A DNA stretch of 64,000 nt, taken from the NCBI RefSeq assembly GCF_027533645.1, contig NZ_JAQAGY010000005.1, positions 124,001-188,000 of the forward strand, written 5' to 3'. Positions 25,810-33,363 of this stretch are shown here, one piece after another. The notes under the pieces are model-generated. The model saw nothing but the letters and a program-made list of their open reading frames with translations, searched no databases and was not told where the DNA came from. The stretch is from Paenibacillus caseinilyticus (GTDB lineage: Bacteria > Bacillota > Bacilli > Paenibacillales > NBRC-103111). Position 1 is the first letter of the stretch, and each line of letters begins with the position of its first letter. The position numbers and the translations under genes were made by a program.

Positions 25810-26337
25810 ATGCAAATAGGGAGCAGCATTCGCAGCATACGAAGAAAACGCGGCATCACGATGGGGCAGCTGTGCGAGGCTACGGGCTTGTCCCAAGGTT
25901 TTATGAGTCAGCTCGAGAATAACAAAACTTCACCGTCCCTGGCTACGCTCGAGACCATCGCTACGTTCTTGAACGTGCCGATCTCTTACCTGCTCCTCAA
26001 GCAGGACGAGCGGATGAATGTGGTCCGCAAACAGGACCGCACGACGAGTATGTTCAAAGGCGAGCACAAGATCGAGCATCTCGGACAGATCGGCGGCATG
26101 CGCCTGTTCTTGAGCGAGATCCCGCCGGGACAGCCCGACGACGGGCCGATGAACGAGCATGAAGGCATCGAAGCCCACTACGTCATGAAGGGCACCGTCA
26201 AGGCGTGTCAAGGCGAGGATGAGTACGTACTGGAGGAGGGGGATACATTCTCCTGGCATTCCAGCGTGCCCCATTCGGTACACAATATCGGTGAAGACAC
26301 GGCCGTCATTCTCATTATCAGTCATAAAGAAGTATAG
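25810..26337 (+). CDS. XRE-family regulator with C-terminal cupin domain
   Basis: 175 residues. Residues 3-60 are a lambda-repressor-type helix-turn-helix (RSIRRKRGITMGQLCEATGL, SQGFMSQLENNKTSPSLATL). Residues about 100-172 form a small cupin barrel (GIEAHYVMKGTVKACQGEDE, EEGDTFSWHSSVPHSVHNIG). This architecture is common in local regulators that sense a small ligand through the cupin. It precedes the catDE-like pair but a terminator separates them, so a regulatory link is only possible. The ATG follows AGGACAT at short spacing. Confidence 0.85.
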   Translation: MQIGSSIRSIRRKRGITMGQLCEATGLSQGFMSQLENNKTSPSLATLETIATFLNVPISYLLLKQDERMNVVRKQDRTTSMFKGEHKIEHLGQIGGMRLFLSEIPPGQPDDGPMNEHEGIEAHYVMKGTVKACQGEDEYVLEEGDTFSWHSSVPHSVHNIGEDTAVILIISHKEV

Positions 26338-26350
26338 TGCGGCGTTGAGC

Positions 26351-26378
26351 GCAGTTCCTCCAAGGAGCTGCTTTTTTT
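26351..26378 (+). terminator. Terminator after XRE-cupin gene
   Basis: Stem GCAGTTCCT / AGGAGCTGC with a seven-T run. Confidence 0.85.
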
Positions 26379-26442
26379 GTGCTTTTCTGTGGGAACATAT
26401 ATTTATTTAAATAAAATAATATAGTTATAACAAATATTTTGA

Positions 26443-26504
26443 TTGACGCGGACATGGTTTCTAAGCTATGATCATTCCAGAAGATAAGTTGCGTACTTAA
26501 AGTA
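26443..26504 (+). promoter_or_regulatory. Promoter and palindromic operator of the catDE-like operon
   Basis: -35 TTGACG (26443-26448) and -10 TATGAT (26467-26472), 18-base spacer. About 20 bases downstream lies the perfect palindrome TACTTAAAGTA (26494-26504), followed by ACTATTAACT. In B. subtilis catDE is repressed by the MarR/DUF24 regulators YodB and CatR, which respond to quinones and thiol-reactive electrophiles; a site here of this general kind would fit. The regulator is not encoded in the window. Confidence 0.6.
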
Positions 26505-26550
26505 ACTATTAACTAAAATTCGTTCCATACGGAAAGCGAGGTAGATTGTA

Positions 26551-26967
26551 ATGAAGCGGTATGAAGTGGGTGCATTGATTTTGAGGGTGGTGCTTGGCCT
26601 GACCTTCCTTATTCACGGAGTGTCGAAATTCCAGATGGGGCTTGGCAACGTATCGGCGTTCTTCGATAGCATGGGGCTGCCGGGGTTCATGGCATACCTT
26701 GTGGCTGTGATTGAACTGGCTGGAGGCGCGGCGCTCATACTCGGCATCGGCACACGGGTCGTGTCCATTCTGCTCGGGCTGGTCATGCTGGGCGCGATTC
26801 TCAAGGTAAAGCTGGCCGGCGGATTCATGGGGGACGGCCAAGGCGCCGGATACGAGCTTGATCTGGCTCTGCTGGCCATGGCGGCTTACCTCGGTCTCAG
26901 CGGCAGCTCTCTGTATGCGGTAGACCGCCTGTGGAGCCGTTCGGAATCGGCTGCGGCGCAGCGATAA
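26551..26967 (+). CDS. catD: DoxX-family membrane protein (CatD-like)
   Basis: 138 residues with four membrane segments (LILRVVLGLTFLIHGVSKF, GFMAYLVAVIELAGGAALIL, VVSILLGLVMLGAILKVKL, LALLAMAAYLGLSG). The family has quinone- or thiol-related redox roles; the B. subtilis homologue CatD is co-transcribed with the dioxygenase CatE and induced by catechol and quinones. Here too the next gene, 14 bases on, is CatE-like. GCGAGGTAGATT precedes the ATG. The symbol rests mainly on this gene order. Confidence 0.8.
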   Translation: MKRYEVGALILRVVLGLTFLIHGVSKFQMGLGNVSAFFDSMGLPGFMAYLVAVIELAGGAALILGIGTRVVSILLGLVMLGAILKVKLAGGFMGDGQGAGYELDLALLAMAAYLGLSGSSLYAVDRLWSRSESAAAQR

Positions 26968-26980
26968 ATGGAGGTGGATT

Positions 26981-27859
26981 ATGATGCGTACCTTGTTAGA
27001 TCAAGATACCTCGATCGGACTCATCCAGTTGAAGGTCAGCGAGCTTCAGCGCTCGCTCCGGTTCTATACTGAAGTGATCGGTTACAGGCTGCTCGGGCAG
27101 AAGGGGCGTAAGGCAGAACTCACGGTGGATGGCGTGCATCCTGCGCTGATCCTGGAAGAGCTGCCGAATGCCCTGCCTGTCCCGCGCAGATCGGCTGCGG
27201 GGCTGTATCACTTTGCGATTCTTGTGCCGGACCGGCGGTCGCTGGGACTAGTGCTGCAGAAGCTGCTGGACCATGGACTGCACGTCGGCCAAGGCGACCA
27301 TCTCGTCAGTGAAGCACTGTACGTCACGGACCCGGACCTAAACGGCATCGAGATCTATGCGGACCGCCCCCGGGAGGGCTGGCGCCGGGATGCGCTAGGA
27401 CACTATATCATGTCGACGGATCCGGTCGATGCCGAAGGGCTGCTGCGGGAAGCGGCAGGCCATTCATGGTCTGGGCTTCCGGCGGGAACGGTCACCGGCC
27501 ATATCCATCTACATGTCAGCGACCTGGGAAGGGCGGAGAAGTTCTATACAGAACTGCTCGGCTTCGACAAGACGGCTGGCGACTCGCAGAGCGTCTTGTT
27601 CGTCTCCGCGGGAGGCTACCATCACCACATCGGGCTCAATACGTGGGCAGGCCAGGGAGCTCCGGCCCCGCATCCGAACGCGGTCGGCCTGGCTTTCTAT
27701 ACCTTGGTAATCCCCCGGGGGCTGGAGGAAGCCGTTCGCCGGTTGGAGGCAGCCGGCGTCCCGGTCCGTCAGGAAGGCGGGGAGTGGATTACGCAGGATC
27801 CGTCGGGGATCGAGCTGCATCTGACGGAGCGCCCGTTCTCCCACGCTATGAACGAATAA
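26981..27859 (+). CDS. catE: Catechol-2,3-dioxygenase-like protein (CatE)
   Basis: 292 residues, two vicinal-oxygen-chelate (glyoxalase/dioxygenase) modules. Module 1: IGLIQLKVSELQRSLRFYTE, GLYHFAILVPDR, PDLNGIEIYADRP. Module 2: VTGHIHLHVSDLGRAEKFYT, GGYHHHIGLNTWAG, PSGIELHLTERP. Metal-binding candidates are the His in GHIHLHV, the His in GYHHHIG and the Glu in GIELHL. It corresponds to B. subtilis CatE, which opens the catechol ring with Fe and O2. GGAGGTGGATT precedes the ATG; a second ATG follows immediately. A terminator follows the stop. Confidence 0.88.
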   Translation: MMRTLLDQDTSIGLIQLKVSELQRSLRFYTEVIGYRLLGQKGRKAELTVDGVHPALILEELPNALPVPRRSAAGLYHFAILVPDRRSLGLVLQKLLDHGLHVGQGDHLVSEALYVTDPDLNGIEIYADRPREGWRRDALGHYIMSTDPVDAEGLLREAAGHSWSGLPAGTVTGHIHLHVSDLGRAEKFYTELLGFDKTAGDSQSVLFVSAGGYHHHIGLNTWAGQGAPAPHPNAVGLAFYTLVIPRGLEEAVRRLEAAGVPVRQEGGEWITQDPSGIELHLTERPFSHAMNE

Positions 27860-27878
27860 ATTCTGTATAAATTAAAAG

Positions 27879-27928
27879 AGCTGTCCCTGGCGATCGTCCG
27901 TAAGACGACGAGAAGGGGCAGCTTTTTT
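27879..27928 (+). terminator. Terminator of the catDE-like operon
   Basis: Stem AGCTGTCCCT / AGGGGCAGCT (27879-27888, 27914-27923) with an inner CGTC/GACG pairing, then six T. Confidence 0.85.
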
Positions 27929-27929
27929 A

Positions 27930-28036
27930 GGTAGGAGCCAAGCAGAGAGGGGATTAGAGAGGGAATGGGTATGGGGGTGGAACGTTTACGGGCTGCCTTT
28001 GAAGTCGTGTCCTTAACCCCATACCCATTCCCTCAC
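27930..28036. repeat. Dispersed intergenic inverted repeat, copy A
   Basis: Perfect 18-bp arms GAGGGAATGGGTATGGGG (27959-27976) and its reverse complement (28017-28034) enclose 40 bases containing CTTTGAAGTCGTGT. The same arms and core recur at 40425-40512 (copy B), and one arm alone at 33104-33114. The left flank GTAGGAGCCAAGCAGAGAG recurs at 55279-55297. It has no coding capacity. It resembles a MITE-like or REP-like element; function unknown. The interval 28037-28277 holds no other supported feature. Confidence 0.75.
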
Positions 28037-28277
28037 CGTGCACCAACGTATGGACTGGCACGCGGAGATCTTACAGGACGCCGATAGGCGTTTTTCTTAT
28101 GAGCTCTATTATCGTGAGGGGCTGAAGGAAGGCCGCGGGTAGGGAAGGACGGTGGGCCGGCAGTCAATTTTGCCGGGCGCGCAGCCGATAATAGAAGGAG
28201 GGGAGGTCCTAGGGGCCTGGCCCGATCCAACACGGAGATCAATTTATCTTATTGACATAAGCAGGGAGCGTACAGCG

Positions 28278-29825
28278 ATGAAGCAACCTAGAGGACTGAA
28301 GCTTAGGGACATGCTTGGAATCCTTGTGATCGGTTCGGTTCTCTTAACGGCGCTTGTGGGCGGCCATGCCGCCGTGCAGGCCAACATGGCGTCGCTGACG
28401 GCAAGTTATCTCGAGAACAACAGCCAGTATGCGAAGAAGCTCTCTTCCAATACGACGAATCTGCTTGGAGTGATGCAGAGCAATTTGAAGTCGATGGCCG
28501 AACAGGCGGGCGAGCAGCCTTTGTCTGCCCGCGAACTGGATATTTGGTACAAGGCCAACCGACAGTATTTCAATTCCATTCTCTTGGTCGATCCCGACCG
28601 GCGCATTATCGCAGTCACACCGGGGCAGCCAGGGGTCGGTCCCGGCACCCGGCTCACCTCCGAAGCTTCGCGGGAGGCCGTAGAGAAGAGGAAACCCATG
28701 ATATCTGAGCCTTACATCGGAGCTACAGGCCGGCTGATTTTATTGGTATCGGCTCCTATTTTCGATAGGGCGGGGGTCTACAAGGGATACGTCGGAGGTA
28801 CCATTTACCTGGAAGAGGACAACGCGCTGAGCCGGTCTCTAAGCGAGCATTTCTATGGCAACGGATCGTATGTCTATGTGACGGACAACCATGGGCATCT
28901 CATCTTCCATCCGGACGCCAAGCGTCTGGGGGAGGAGGTATCGGCCAATGAGATGGTCCGCAAAGCCGCAGCGGGAGGGAGCGGTTCCGAACAGATCATC
29001 AATACGCGGGGACGTTCCTTTCTGGCCGGGTATGCCTACGAACCGAGCGCGGGATGGGCGATTATCTCGCAGACCCCCACATCGGTGCTCGAAGCGCCGC
29101 GCGAGGGATTGATGAAGAACCTGCTGCTCCAAGCCCTCCCGCTGTTCTTGGTCATCCTGGCTGCGGCTTGGCGTGTGGCCTATACCATCTCGGCCCCGCT
29201 CTATGCGCTTGCCAAATTCTCTGAGGATGCCATGCTCTCCCAAGAGCCTGTGGCGCTCCGGATGCCGAAGACCGGCCGGTTCATCTATGAAGTGAAGCAG
29301 CTGCACCACAGCATTCAGAATCATCTCCTTCATCTTAGTACCGAGATAGAAACCGATGCATTGACCGGTCTGCTCAACCGGAGATCATTCGACCGGACCC
29401 TTCGGAGCTGGACGGAGGACAAGCTTCCCTTCTCGCTGATTCTTCTGGACATTGACCACTTCAAAAGGATCAACGATACCTATGGGCATCCCGTAGGCGA
29501 CAAAGTGTTGAAAAGTCTGGCGGCGCATATGGATGCCTCCACCCGGCCGGGGGATCTATGCTTCCGGTACGGCGGGGAGGAGTTCGGTGTTCTCGTCCGG
29601 CACGGCGGGGCGAAGGAGGCGGCTGAGCTTGCGGAGCGCCTGCGGGTGACGGCGGCGGTTCTTCCGCTGCCCAGCGGGGAAGGAATCACGGTATCCCTCG
29701 GGGTCGCGGTCTCCGGCGCATCGGCCGTACCCGAGGAGATGGTGTGGATGGCTGACGAGGCGCTCTACCGCTCGAAGAAGGAAGGGCGGAACCGGACCAC
29801 TGTGTACAGCGGCGGCCAAGGCTGA
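28278..29825 (+). CDS. Membrane diguanylate cyclase (dCache-GGDEF)
   Basis: 515 residues from ATG 28278 after GGGAG. TM1 (MLGILVIGSVLLTALVGGHA), an extracellular dCache-type sensor of ~270 residues (SILLVDPDRRIIAVTPGQPG; YVYVTDNHGHLIFHPDAKRL), TM2 near residues 285-305 (LLLQALPLFLVILAAAWRVA), then a GGDEF domain with active-site GGEEF at 432-436 and an intact RxxD inhibitory site (Arg423-Asp426). It should make c-di-GMP from two GTP and be product-inhibited. The following gene is a chemoreceptor; c-di-GMP could also act on PilB's N-terminal domain (inference). Confidence 0.9.
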   Translation: MKQPRGLKLRDMLGILVIGSVLLTALVGGHAAVQANMASLTASYLENNSQYAKKLSSNTTNLLGVMQSNLKSMAEQAGEQPLSARELDIWYKANRQYFNSILLVDPDRRIIAVTPGQPGVGPGTRLTSEASREAVEKRKPMISEPYIGATGRLILLVSAPIFDRAGVYKGYVGGTIYLEEDNALSRSLSEHFYGNGSYVYVTDNHGHLIFHPDAKRLGEEVSANEMVRKAAAGGSGSEQIINTRGRSFLAGYAYEPSAGWAIISQTPTSVLEAPREGLMKNLLLQALPLFLVILAAAWRVAYTISAPLYALAKFSEDAMLSQEPVALRMPKTGRFIYEVKQLHHSIQNHLLHLSTEIETDALTGLLNRRSFDRTLRSWTEDKLPFSLILLDIDHFKRINDTYGHPVGDKVLKSLAAHMDASTRPGDLCFRYGGEEFGVLVRHGGAKEAAELAERLRVTAAVLPLPSGEGITVSLGVAVSGASAVPEEMVWMADEALYRSKKEGRNRTTVYSGGQG

Positions 29826-29925
29826 CCCGGCAAGGGATATGAATTCCTTTATACAACTCTGCCGGGATGCCGATATAGAAGATAGGATACGCGGATGTCC
29901 ACTTGAATATGAAGAAGGGGTTCTT

Positions 29926-31659
29926 ATGACAAATAAAAAATTCACGTTATCGATCAAAAGCAAAGTCGTGCTCACCGTGGCTGCCGCGGTTATAGCCAAT
30001 GTCGTCACGGGTTTCGTCGGTGTAGCGGGGCTGCAGAAAGTACAGCGCTCCCTGGAGGAGAGTCTCAGCATACGTGCCGAGAATATTGAAGTGATCCGTT
30101 CGGCCGCTGTGGATCTGCACCAGATGCTGGCGGCCGAGCGGGCGCTGTTCGTATTTGAGCCGGGCACGAAGGAGTTCGCTGCACAGCTCGAAGAATTTAA
30201 GAAGCAGCAGGCCTCCGAGGAGAGGCGGTTCAAAGAATATTTGGGCAATAAGCTGGGGCTTCCCGATGAGGAGAAGCTGATCGGGGTATACGAACAGGCC
30301 GCGGCGGCTTACCGGAAGTCCACCGAAGGGTTCATTAAGGATTTGTCATCTTCCGATGCGCAGGTGCGGCTCGCTTCGATTCGTGCCTTGTATGGGGAGG
30401 GGTTCGAGGTGTTCGACGAAATGGAAGGCGCCCTCGATGACATCGGCGATTATTACTTTGACGACAATGAGAAGATGCTAGAGAATGTAAAGTCCGAATA
30501 TTCGAGGCTTCTGCTGCGTACGGGCATCCTCATGCTGCTGTGCATCGGGGTCACCAGCCTGCTCGGCTATCTCATTATCCGTTCGGTCAACCGCCCGATT
30601 CTTATGCTGCGGGAGAACGTGCGAAGAATGGCGGAAGGTGATCTGACCGTGACGGCGCGGGTGTATGCGGCCGATGAGCTCGGCGGCTTGTCGTCGGACT
30701 TCAACACGATGACGGACCGGGTCCGGAGCCTGATCGGCACGGTCCAGCACTCCGTACAGAACGTCAGCGGTTCCTCGGAAGAGCTGACGACGATCTCGCA
30801 GGCGACAACAGCGACCAGCGAGGAGATCGGAAGGGCTATACAAGAGATTGCCGCAGGCGCATCGCGGCAAGCCTCTCTGGCGGAGTCGACGAACCAGCGG
30901 ACCCTGCAGCTCTCGGGTATTATTGAACAGGTCACCGAGGGGAATCACAAGATGAACGAATTGTCGGTTGAAGCCGATCATGTGATCAGCGGCGGTATGG
31001 AGCGGGTCAAGCAGCTTCAGGAGCACACGCGGGAATCCGGCGATTCCAACGCTGTGGTATCCGGCAAAATTCATGAGCTCGCCTCCAAGATGAACGAGAT
31101 CTCCTCGATCCTGCAGACGATCAACAACATCTCGGAACAGACTAAGCTCCTCGCCCTCAATGCGAGCATCGAAGCGGCGCGTGCCGGCGAATCCGGACGG
31201 GGCTTCGGCGTGGTGGCTTCGGAGATTCACAAGCTCGCGATGCATTCCTTCGAAGCAACCCAAGAGATCAAAGAGACCGTCGTGAGCCTCGAGACCGGCT
31301 TCTCCGCTGCGCTGAAGGCGATGGATAACACCGCCCGGATCGTCGGCGATCAAGGCCGGATTGTGAAGGACACCGGCGGTGCGTTCGATACGATGGCGGC
31401 TACGTTCCGCAGCATTGTGGCCTCCATCCAAGCGATGAACCGCGATATGGACCAAATGCACGCACTGAAGGAGCAGGTCGTAGAGGATATTCAGGGGATG
31501 TCGCATGTGGCGAGCGATGCCGCGGCCGCTACCGAGCAGATCAGCGCGTCCTCGGCTGAGCAGCTCACCGCCTTCTCGATGCTTCACAAGGCAGCCCAGG
31601 AGCTCAAGCAGCTCAGCGTGAGCGTCGACGCGGAGATTCGGAAGTTCCACATCGGCTAA
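29926..31659 (+). CDS. Methyl-accepting chemotaxis protein
   Basis: 577 residues from ATG 29926 after GAAGGGG. TM1 (VVLTVAAAVIANVVTGFVGV), a helical extracytoplasmic four-helix-bundle type domain (IRSAAVDLHQMLAAERALF), TM2 near 195-218 (TGILMLLCIGVTSLLGYLII), HAMP (RPILMLRENVRRMAEGDLTV) and the signalling domain with the conserved hairpin tip (EQTKLLALNASIEAARAGES). It would couple to CheA/CheW to control motility or twitching. No che genes are in the window. It follows the diguanylate cyclase by 100 bases. Confidence 0.92.
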   Translation: MTNKKFTLSIKSKVVLTVAAAVIANVVTGFVGVAGLQKVQRSLEESLSIRAENIEVIRSAAVDLHQMLAAERALFVFEPGTKEFAAQLEEFKKQQASEERRFKEYLGNKLGLPDEEKLIGVYEQAAAAYRKSTEGFIKDLSSSDAQVRLASIRALYGEGFEVFDEMEGALDDIGDYYFDDNEKMLENVKSEYSRLLLRTGILMLLCIGVTSLLGYLIIRSVNRPILMLRENVRRMAEGDLTVTARVYAADELGGLSSDFNTMTDRVRSLIGTVQHSVQNVSGSSEELTTISQATTATSEEIGRAIQEIAAGASRQASLAESTNQRTLQLSGIIEQVTEGNHKMNELSVEADHVISGGMERVKQLQEHTRESGDSNAVVSGKIHELASKMNEISSILQTINNISEQTKLLALNASIEAARAGESGRGFGVVASEIHKLAMHSFEATQEIKETVVSLETGFSAALKAMDNTARIVGDQGRIVKDTGGAFDTMAATFRSIVASIQAMNRDMDQMHALKEQVVEDIQGMSHVASDAAAATEQISASSAEQLTAFSMLHKAAQELKQLSVSVDAEIRKFHIG

Positions 31660-31862
31660 GCCGAGTTAAGGTTGCTTTCTTGTAATCTTGTAATGCGGCG
31701 GATCCTGGAATGAATGTCATGATGCAGATACGCTAGCCCCGGCCCCTGGCCGGGGTTTTTCGTACTGTCGTACTGGCGGAGGGTTCCAAGACCCCGGCTG
31801 TACAGAACGTACATCCCGGGGTATCCTAAGGTATGGAAGGAATTCAAGGAGGATACGGCCTT

Positions 31863-32423
31863 ATGACCAAAATCGGTTTTGATATCGATGATACGCTCAT
31901 CAATCTCAGAGAGCATGCGTTCAACCTCTACCAAGGGCATCTGGGGCAGGAGGTGCCGCTGGAGGTGTTCCAGGCGATCCAGTCGATGGGCATCCACCAG
32001 GCCTTCGGTCTCACCCGGGAGGAAGGCCGGACCTTATGGGGAGAGCTGCGGGAAGAGATCTACTTCTCGGCCTGCCCTCCGTTCCCCCATGCGGTGGAAG
32101 TGCTGCAGGAGCTCGACCGGCAGGGGCACGAGATTTATTATATTACCGCCCGGGCGAGAGAATTCGGGGAGCGGACGCTCGCGTGGATGATCGAGAATGG
32201 GTTCCCCGTGCAGCCCGGCCGCTTCTACTACGGCATGGATGACACGGAGAAGGTGCATATCATCCGGGATCTCAAGCTGGATTATTATTTTGACGACAAG
32301 CCGGCCGTGCTGGAGACCTTGGCGGAATCCGGCGTGAAGGCGTATGCCAAGGACCAGCCGTACAACCGGGACTTTCCTTTCCCGAGAATCGCCTGCTGGT
32401 CGGAGCTGCGGGATCTGATCTAA
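31863..32423 (+). CDS. HAD-type 5'-nucleotidase (YqfW/NT5C-like)
   Basis: 186 residues from ATG 31863 after AAGGAGG. Motif I is IGFDIDDTLINL with nucleophile and acid/base aspartates, motif II is YYITARAREF, motif III/IV lies at YYFDDKPAVLETLAE. The pattern matches the small cytosolic 5'(3')-deoxyribonucleotidase/YqfW group, which dephosphorylates nucleoside monophosphates. It stands alone, with no obvious operon partner. Substrate is uncertain. Confidence 0.75.
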   Translation: MTKIGFDIDDTLINLREHAFNLYQGHLGQEVPLEVFQAIQSMGIHQAFGLTREEGRTLWGELREEIYFSACPPFPHAVEVLQELDRQGHEIYYITARAREFGERTLAWMIENGFPVQPGRFYYGMDDTEKVHIIRDLKLDYYFDDKPAVLETLAESGVKAYAKDQPYNRDFPFPRIACWSELRDLI

Positions 32424-32429
32424 GGTTTC

Positions 32430-32491
32430 GTTATATCCTTTTTGCGTTCCGTTGTGCTTCGCACAAAGGTCACTTCCAAAAAGGATATAAC
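32430..32491. repeat. Perfect long inverted repeat downstream of nucleotidase
   Basis: GTTATATCCTTTTTG (32430-32444) and its exact complement (32477-32491) enclose a 32-base loop that itself folds via TTGTGC/GCACAA. The stem is AT-rich, begins seven bases after the stop codon and has no T run after it, so it is not an ordinary terminator. Confidence 0.7.
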
Positions 32492-32512
32492 TCCACGGTA
32501 GGGGTAGGGCGT

Positions 32513-32591
32513 AAGAGCGTGAAGAGCGTGAAGAGCGTGAATGCTTAGGGCGTAAAAGGCAAAGAACGTAAAAGGCAAAGAACGCAAAAGG
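32513..32591. repeat. Two adjacent short tandem-repeat arrays
   Basis: AAGAGCGTG occurs three times in tandem (32513-32539). CGTAAAAGGCAAAGAA then occurs twice exactly (32551-32566, 32567-32582) with a partial third unit (32583-32591). The unit lengths of 9 and 16 differ. They do not lie in a convincing reading frame. Such arrays are prone to length variation. Confidence 0.8.
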
Positions 32592-32699
32592 TGTAACAGC
32601 GTGGGCTTGCTCCATAACTTGGGGCAGGCTTTTTTGCCATGTTGGAGCGATAGGGAAAGGAGAGCGGCTATGGCGGGGAAACGGCGGAGAGGACACGGA

Positions 32700-32945
32700 T
32701 TACACTTTCGATAAGACCAGGGAAATGAAGGCGACGGTTCCGATGCTGAGGGAGATTCCGAGATAGACGGGAACCTTCTTCTTGGGGAGTCCCGTAAGCT
32801 CCAGCGCGTAGCTCAGCGTGAATAGCAGCAGGCCGAAAATCAGCCAGTGATAGTGGGAACCGGGCAGTCACTGCCCGAAAAACCATTCCTCCAGCTTGAG
32901 TGCCAGCGCACAGAGTAAGAGAGTCAAAGGGAAATTCAGCGTCAT
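32700..32945 (-). pseudogene. Small membrane protein gene with an in-frame TGA
   Basis: From ATG 32945, preceded by AGGAGG at good spacing, the frame encodes MTLNFPLTLLLCALALKLEE then WFFGQ, a TGA stop at 32868-32870, and continues in the same frame LPGSHYHWLIFGLLLFTLSY ... ISLSIGTVAFISLVLSKV to TAA. The reconstructed ~81-residue product would have three hydrophobic helices, a coherent small membrane protein. TGA would be TGG (Trp) by one base change. The TGA sits at the centre of the palindrome CGGGCAGTCACTGCCCG. A nonsense mutation (or a sequencing error) is most likely. No family is recognised. Confidence 0.7.
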
Positions 32946-33363
32946 GCGATGCCTCCTGGTCCGTAAGTACCGATAGGGGGGAGAGAGAGGACTGAGGGAA
33001 CCGAAGCTCTCCCGGGCTCTTCTTGCGTAGTTCCATAGTAACACGCCTGGAATTCCATATAAAGTAAAATAAGTTATTTTACTTGCGGCACTCCCGTGGG
33101 AAGATGGGTATGGGCTCATAGCCGTCGCGGTCCGCAGGACAAAAAGCAGGAGGGGGACGCGGCCCCGCGTCTGCTCATGGCTTCACGCTCCAATCGGTCT
33201 TCTTAAGGAGAAGACGGTTCAGACAACGGGGGAAGGCTTCAATATGGGCTGGAGCAGCACAGGGGGGTACCCGGCCCGAGCGAAGCTGCTATCCAGCGGG
33301 ACGGCCCCCGGCTGGGGACTCCCGGCTGCTGCTCTTTGTTGACGGTGGCGCATGACTGCCCCG
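32946..33363. other. Gene-poor region with 23-bp perfect palindrome
   Basis: At 33062-33084, AAGTAAAATAA and TTATTTTACTT flank a single central G: a perfect 11-1-11 palindrome about 120 bases upstream of the broken membrane gene. A solo half-arm of the dispersed repeat (ATGGGTATGGG) lies at 33104-33114. The rest (33115-33363) shows no gene. Confidence 0.6.

Noticed and set aside
27930-28036. Copy A inverted repeat as a transcription terminator
   Set aside because: The loop is 40 bases, there is no T run, and a proper terminator already lies just upstream at 27879-27928.
32513-32591. Tandem repeats as a CRISPR array
   Set aside because: Units are directly adjacent with no spacers, short (9 and 16 bases), and no cas genes are present.
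32861-32877. Palindrome around the in-frame TGA as a selenocysteine insertion signal
   Set aside because: Bacterial SECIS hairpins lie just 3' of the TGA with a bulged U and a specific loop; here the TGA is in the centre of the stem. No selenoprotein family matches.
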